64,000 nt of DNA from Natrinema halophilum (GTDB lineage Archaea; Halobacteriota; Halobacteria; Halobacteriales; Natrialbaceae): NCBI RefSeq assembly GCF_013402815.2, contig NZ_CP058601.1:3844001-3908000 (forward strand). The letters are read 5' to 3'. Position numbers and translations under genes: made by a program. Under the pieces are notes generated by a model. That model was not told the DNA's origin, did not search any database, and was given only the letters and a program-made list of their open reading frames with translations. Of the stretch, positions 60,112 through 64,000 are shown in pieces. The first letter of the stretch is position 1. The number at the start of each line of letters is the position of its first letter.

Positions 60112-60861
60112 TCAATGGCTATGGCCGTCGTCGCTGCTGTCGCCGTGATCATTGCCGCTGTGGTCGTGCCCGGTAGAATCGTTGTGACCGCTCTCACCTT
60201 CCGCGAGAGTGGTGCGGACCTGCTCGTTGTATCGCTCGAGTTGCCCGATTGCCGCATCCGGTCGGTCCTTTGCCGGTGGTTTCAGGCCGGGTTGGTCGTC
60301 CGGACTCGGCCACCCGACGAGGACGGTGCCGACCATTCCATCTCTTTCATGTGGCGTACAGACGTAGTCGTAAACGCCTTCGACGTCAAACGTTTGCTCG
60401 AACGTATCGCCTTCCTCGCTCACCGGCCCGCTTCCCCACGGTTCGGCTGCGTCGGGAATCCGTTGCTGGTCGCCGTGTGTCTCCGGATGATACGCAGTTG
60501 TATCGTGGGATCCACGTTCGAGTACCCACGTAACGGTCCCTCCCGGCTCGACGTGAACGACGTGGGGCCCGAAGTGCATTCCCGCCTCGTTCGATATCAT
60601 CTCGACTTCGATATCCGATACCGGCTGCCCGACGGTGTGATCGGACGAGTGGGCGTGTGTTCCGGTTTCAGTGTCGGTCCCGCTGGTGTTTCCGTCAGTT
60701 CCGTCGGCAGTATCGCTGGTCCCGTCGTCTGTTCCGTCGTCTGTTCCGTCGTTGTCGTCGTCAGATTCGTCGTTTCCGCCGAGACATCCCGCTGCTACGA
60801 GTGTGAGAGTGCCACCACTGTACCGTAGCAATCGGCGCCGACAAACGGTCGGTCCAGCCAT
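60112..60861 (-). CDS. halocyanin-like blue copper lipoprotein
   Basis: This 249-aa protein has an N-terminus with Arg pairs (CRRRLLRYSGG) and a lipobox TLVAAGCLGG, as in haloarchaeal Tat-exported lipoproteins anchored outside the membrane. A 45-residue Asp/Thr/Gly linker follows. The cupredoxin domain has GSHDTTAYHP (first His) and YVCTPHERDGMVG (Cys, His, Met), the four type I copper ligands. After it comes a tail ending in many His (GHDHSGNDHGDSSDDGHSH) that might bind extra metal. The role is extracytoplasmic electron transfer. Confidence 0.9.
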   Translation of the reverse strand: MAGPTVCRRRLLRYSGGTLTLVAAGCLGGNDESDDDNDGTDDGTDDGTSDTADGTDGNTSGTDTETGTHAHSSDHTVGQPVSDIEVEMISNEAGMHFGPHVVHVEPGGTVTWVLERGSHDTTAYHPETHGDQQRIPDAAEPWGSGPVSEEGDTFEQTFDVEGVYDYVCTPHERDGMVGTVLVGWPSPDDQPGLKPPAKDRPDAAIGQLERYNEQVRTTLAEGESGHNDSTGHDHSGNDHGDSSDDGHSH

Positions 60862-61106
60862 TAGTACAAGCAGAAATCAATAGTATATAAATTATTTTCG
60901 CTTTATATTAGGTGTGTAGTTACCAACAGATCGCAGTCCCTCTTTCCCTCGGGAAGCAAAGCAGGTCGATCGACTCGGGTCGGGCGTCCACCGGTGAGTA
61001 TTGCGATACCGAAAATCTACTCCGATTTCGAACCACCGGTCCCGGCGTGTATCCGGGCACGGAATCGGGAGCTGAATACTTATGAATCCGACACGGAAGG
61101 ACGACT

Positions 61107-62159
61107 ATGATCAGGATCGGAATCGTCGGAGCGGGAGCAGCAGCCACCGCGGCAACCTACGCGCTCGAGGACGCAGCAGACGGGGTGGACAGTACCATCC
61201 TGGAGAAATCACGTGGACTCTGCGGCCGTGCTGCGACCAGGCGCCACGAAGACGTCGTCTACGATTACGGGGCGAACTACGTCAAATCCGACGACGAGCG
61301 GGTAAACGAGTTGCTGACGGAAACGATCGATACCGACGGGTTGGTCGACGTGACTGACCCGGTGTGGACGTTCGATAGCCGCGGCGAGATTTCGAAAGGC
61401 GAAGGTCGCGACGATCACAAATGGACCTATCGGCGGGGGCTGACCCAGATTGCGAAGCGACTGGTCGCTCGGACCGACGCGACGGTGCATCGCGAGACGC
61501 GAGTGTCGACCCTGTTCAGGGACGCGGAAACGGAAACCTGGCGACTCGAGGACGACGGCGGCCGGTCGTGGGGTCCGTTCGACGTCCTCCTACTGAACCC
61601 GCCGGCACCGCAGACCGCCGAGTTGTTGCGGTCGGCCGACTGGAATGCGCCAGTACGCGACTCGCTCGCGGCGGCCGCCGAGCGCGTTCCCTATCGGTCG
61701 GTCTGGACCGGTATCTTCCATTACCCGTTCGAACTCGAGCGACCGTACTACGCCCTCGTCAACACGGACAAGGATCACGAGGTCGGCTGGATCGGTCGCG
61801 AAGAGTGCAAGCCCGGCCACGTTCCCGACGGCGAGTCGCTGTTGGTCGTCCAGGCAAATCACGAATGGTCGGTCGACCGCGCCGACGAGCCGCCTGAAGC
61901 AACGCTCGAGCGCCTCGCGGACCTGACCGCCGATCTGCTGGACGACGATCGCTTGCGTGACCCAGGCTGGACCGACTATCAGGACTGGCGGTACGCATTA
62001 CCGGACGATCGCCTCGACCGTGAGCCCCTACAGCGCGCCGAACGCGACGGGCTGTACTGTCTCGGCGACTGGGTCGTCGGCGAAGGGCGTATCCACGCGG
62101 CGCTTCGCAACGGACTGGATGTCGGGCGGCGAGTCGCCGACACCGATACGGAGCGATAG
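61107..62159 (+). CDS. FAD/NAD(P)-dependent oxidoreductase, renalase-like
   Basis: This 350-aa protein starts MIRIGIVGAGAAATAATYAL (G-x-G-x-x-A dinucleotide loop), then LEKSRGLCGRAATRR and YDYGANYVKSDD, typical of renalase-type flavoproteins. The C-terminal GLYCLGDWVVGEGRIHAALRNGLDVG matches the FAD-binding end. Members oxidise reduced nicotinamide isomers or amines. The substrate is unknown here. A longer frame inside the first 100 bases on another frame is a shadow. Confidence 0.88.
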   Translation: MIRIGIVGAGAAATAATYALEDAADGVDSTILEKSRGLCGRAATRRHEDVVYDYGANYVKSDDERVNELLTETIDTDGLVDVTDPVWTFDSRGEISKGEGRDDHKWTYRRGLTQIAKRLVARTDATVHRETRVSTLFRDAETETWRLEDDGGRSWGPFDVLLLNPPAPQTAELLRSADWNAPVRDSLAAAAERVPYRSVWTGIFHYPFELERPYYALVNTDKDHEVGWIGREECKPGHVPDGESLLVVQANHEWSVDRADEPPEATLERLADLTADLLDDDRLRDPGWTDYQDWRYALPDDRLDREPLQRAERDGLYCLGDWVVGEGRIHAALRNGLDVGRRVADTDTER

Positions 62160-62197
62160 CGGAACTGTCCGCCGCGGTTGCGACCGGTCGCGGAACC

Positions 62198-63538
62198 TTA
62201 CAGCGCCGAGGTGGCCTCGTCTAACACCTCGGTATCGACGAAGAGGACCACGTGGTCCCCGCGCTCGACGACGGTTTCGCCCCGCGGAGTGATCAGTTCA
62301 TCGTCACGGGTGATCGCCCCGATGACGATTCCGGTCGGGAGTTCTGTCATCGCATCGTCGATCCGACTTTCGAACAGTACACTGTCACGGTTGACCTCGA
62401 TTTCGAGGACCTCCGCGCGGTCCGACTCGAGCATGGCGACGTTTTCGGTCTCTTGCTCGCGGGTGAAGCGAGTGATCTCTTCGGCAGTGACGAGTCGCGG
62501 ATTCACTCCGACGTCGATTCCGACCGTTTCGAAGAGGTCGACGTACTCACCCGCTTCGACGACACCGATGGTGCGACTGACACCGAGTCGCCCGGCCAGC
62601 AGAGAGACGAGCAGATTCTTCTCGTCGCTCTCGAGGGCGGCGACGACGAGGTCGGATTCATCGACGTGCTCTCGAACGAGAAAGTCGATGTCAGTCGCAT
62701 CGCTTCGCAAAACAAGCGTCTCCGGTAGCATCTCGGCCAGTTTGCGCGCCCGCTTGGGGTCACGTTCGATGAGACGCACATCGACGCCCTTCTCTTCCTC
62801 GAAGAGCCGGGCCGTCTGGTAGCCGATTTCGCCGCCACCGACGATGACGACCTCGTCGACGTCTTCGAGGGACAGTTCGGGCGTCAGTGAGGCCGCGAAC
62901 GCGCGGACGCTCTCCTCGGAGCCGATCACGACGACGGCGTCACCGACCTCGATGACCGCGTCGCCAGTCGGCACGATGACCTCGTCACCGCGCAAGAGGG
63001 CGGCGAAGGTCAACGATTCGTATCGATCGGCTTCTGCGACTGTTTCGCCGGCGATAGGGCTCTCCATCTCGACCTCGAACTCGGCCATCCGAACGAGTCC
63101 GCCGGCGAAGGTATCGACGTCGTGTGCGCCGGGCAGGCCGGCGATGCGGACGATCGTTTCAGCAGTCTGGAGATCCGTACAGACCATGAAATCGACGCCG
63201 AACGCACCCGCCGAACGTTCCCAGGTCTGCAGGAGATTCGTCTTCTTGACTCGGGCGATCGTAAACGGTGTACCGATGGCTTTTGCCACACCGCAGACGA
63301 CGATATTCGTCTCGTCGCTGTTGGTACTCGCGATGACCAGATCCGCGTTCTCGATACCGGCTTCGGTGAGCGTTTCGATCGACGTCCCGTCGCCTTCCAG
63401 CGCCAGCACGTCGTGGGAGTACGTGATCGACTCGACCTTGACAGGATCGGTATCGACGACGACGACGTTGTGTTTTTCGGCGAGGCCCTCGGCGATGTTC
63501 GAGCCGACTTGTCCAGCACCGACGACGATCACGCGCAC
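62198..63538 (-). CDS. trkA: Trk potassium uptake regulatory protein TrkA
   Basis: This 446-aa protein has two RCK modules. The first begins MRVIVVGAGQVGSNIAEGLA with VVVDTDPVKVE, the second at DEVVIVGGGEIGYQTARLFE. Each is followed by a TrkA-C domain (SPIAGETVAEADRYESLTFA and RDSVLFESRIDDAM). NAD(H)/ATP binding at these sites gates the partner TrkH potassium channel, essential for salt-in osmotic balance in haloarchaea. The TrkH gene is not in the window. Confidence 0.95.
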   Translation of the reverse strand: MRVIVVGAGQVGSNIAEGLAEKHNVVVVDTDPVKVESITYSHDVLALEGDGTSIETLTEAGIENADLVIASTNSDETNIVVCGVAKAIGTPFTIARVKKTNLLQTWERSAGAFGVDFMVCTDLQTAETIVRIAGLPGAHDVDTFAGGLVRMAEFEVEMESPIAGETVAEADRYESLTFAALLRGDEVIVPTGDAVIEVGDAVVVIGSEESVRAFAASLTPELSLEDVDEVVIVGGGEIGYQTARLFEEEKGVDVRLIERDPKRARKLAEMLPETLVLRSDATDIDFLVREHVDESDLVVAALESDEKNLLVSLLAGRLGVSRTIGVVEAGEYVDLFETVGIDVGVNPRLVTAEEITRFTREQETENVAMLESDRAEVLEIEVNRDSVLFESRIDDAMTELPTGIVIGAITRDDELITPRGETVVERGDHVVLFVDTEVLDEATSAL

Positions 63539-63844
63539 CGTCGTCTCACCCGCGAGCGATGCGGACTCGAGTCGGCGCAGATGCCACCCATGTCACTGAC
63601 GTGTACTCCGAGCAGCAAGTGGGTTTGGTCTGATTTCTCCGATAGTCATCGCAGTTACGACCGGCGAACCGCGGTCTTTGAACGCTGAACCGACGAACCC
63701 GACGACGACCGGCCACGATCGCACGATCGGGTATCTGCCTGGAGGATTGCCGTCCCGGTACTTGCCTGGAGGAGCGTCATCCGGGAACCAGCACCGACCG
63801 GGGTTCCCACTGGTGAAGCCCTGCCTGTTCCGCCGGGGTGGCTG
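63539..63844. other. intergenic stretch without a supported gene
   Basis: About 306 bp upstream of trkA. CCTGGAGGA occurs twice with TACTTGCC/TATCTGCC before it (63730-63775), a short imperfect duplication. Otherwise nothing seen. Confidence 0.35.
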
Positions 63845-64000
63845 TCACGGCATTTCGTGAACCGTCAACTCGACATCGCGTCGCCGGCCTTCGATGTCCG
63901 CGACCAGCCGCTCGACGACACGCTCGGCTTCGGAGAGCAGTTTCGGCTCGACTTTCTGTACGACCCAGTCCAGCGAGACGAACCGCGGTAGCGAAACCGC
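63845..64000 (-). CDS. partial CDS, C-terminal 51 residues (gene starts outside window)
   Basis: The frame is open to the window edge and ends at 63845. It reads SLPRFVSLDWVVQKVEPKLL then ERVVERLVADIEGRRRDVEL and VHEMP. Helical and charged; family not recognisable from this piece. Confidence 0.6.
   Translation of the reverse strand, partial: AVSLPRFVSLDWVVQKVEPKLLSEAERVVERLVADIEGRRRDVELTVHEMP

Overview
The window is haloarchaeal (class Halobacteria). Most genes have high G+C content, encode Asp/Glu-rich proteins, and sit behind short or leaderless starts with TATA-like boxes. Marker families include halocyanin, TrkA, SurE, an Rsm22-like methyltransferase, DUF234 ATPases and haloarchaeal tyrosine recombinases. 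Genus and species cannot be set from the sequence alone. No rRNA gene, intact tRNA gene or CRISPR array was seen.

Layout. (1) 1-2.6 kb: the tail of a GmrSD-type (DUF262/DUF1524) nuclease, an EVE/PUA-like small protein and an unknown gene. (2) 2.7-19.3 kb: a compact divergent cluster that I consider the main discovery candidate. The left arm reads leftward: queD-queE-queC (preQ0 synthesis), a PglZ-like phosphatase-fold protein, two small unknown proteins, a 1285-aa BrxC/PglY-like P-loop ATPase and a HerA-like ATPase. The right arm reads rightward: a tRNA-guanine-transglycosylase (TGT/DpdA)-like protein fused to an archaeosine-synthase (ArcS)-type core, a DUF6884-like protein, a second TGT/DpdA-like protein and a GHKL ATPase. 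I read this as a BREX-like defence module in which the PglX DNA methylase is replaced by 7-deazaguanine DNA modification. (3) 19.5-23.9 kb: a wHTH regulator with palindromic operators, then an operon with a zinc-finger protein, a Cas7/RAMP-like protein, an acidic linker protein, a 280-aa protein and a PD-(D/E)XK-like nuclease. It has no CRISPR array and matches the idea of a haloarchaeal 'HRAMP' derived class 1 system.

(4) 23.9-41.9 kb: mobile-element territory. It holds three apparently intact tyrosine recombinases, one with an in-frame TGA, two degraded ones, hairpin-rich recombinase-associated repeats, AzlCD, a DUF234 ATPase, DUF429 and wHTH genes, and an AT-rich cassette (membrane protein, SHOCT/PH-like protein) with a decayed second copy. 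The island ends inside the remnant of an FAD oxidoreductase near 41.87 kb. (5) 41.9-64 kb: chromosomal-type genes. These are ornithine cyclodeaminase, membrane proteins, TauE/SafE, SHOCT proteins, a copper-storage-like protein, an RDD gene broken by a 43-bp duplication, an aldo/keto reductase, an alpha/beta hydrolase, SurE, Rsm22-like, prephenate dehydrogenase, halocyanin, an FAD oxidoreductase and TrkA. Two minisatellites (29-bp and 22-bp units) lie here.

Working model for the central cluster. QueD, QueE and QueC make preQ0 from GTP-derived dihydroneopterin triphosphate (GTP cyclohydrolase supplied by the host). The TGT-like proteins exchange guanine for preQ0 in DNA, and the ArcS-type domain may elaborate the nitrile. 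The PglZ, BrxC-like, HerA and GHKL proteins would sense or restrict unmodified DNA. This is inference from domains and gene order and has not been tested.
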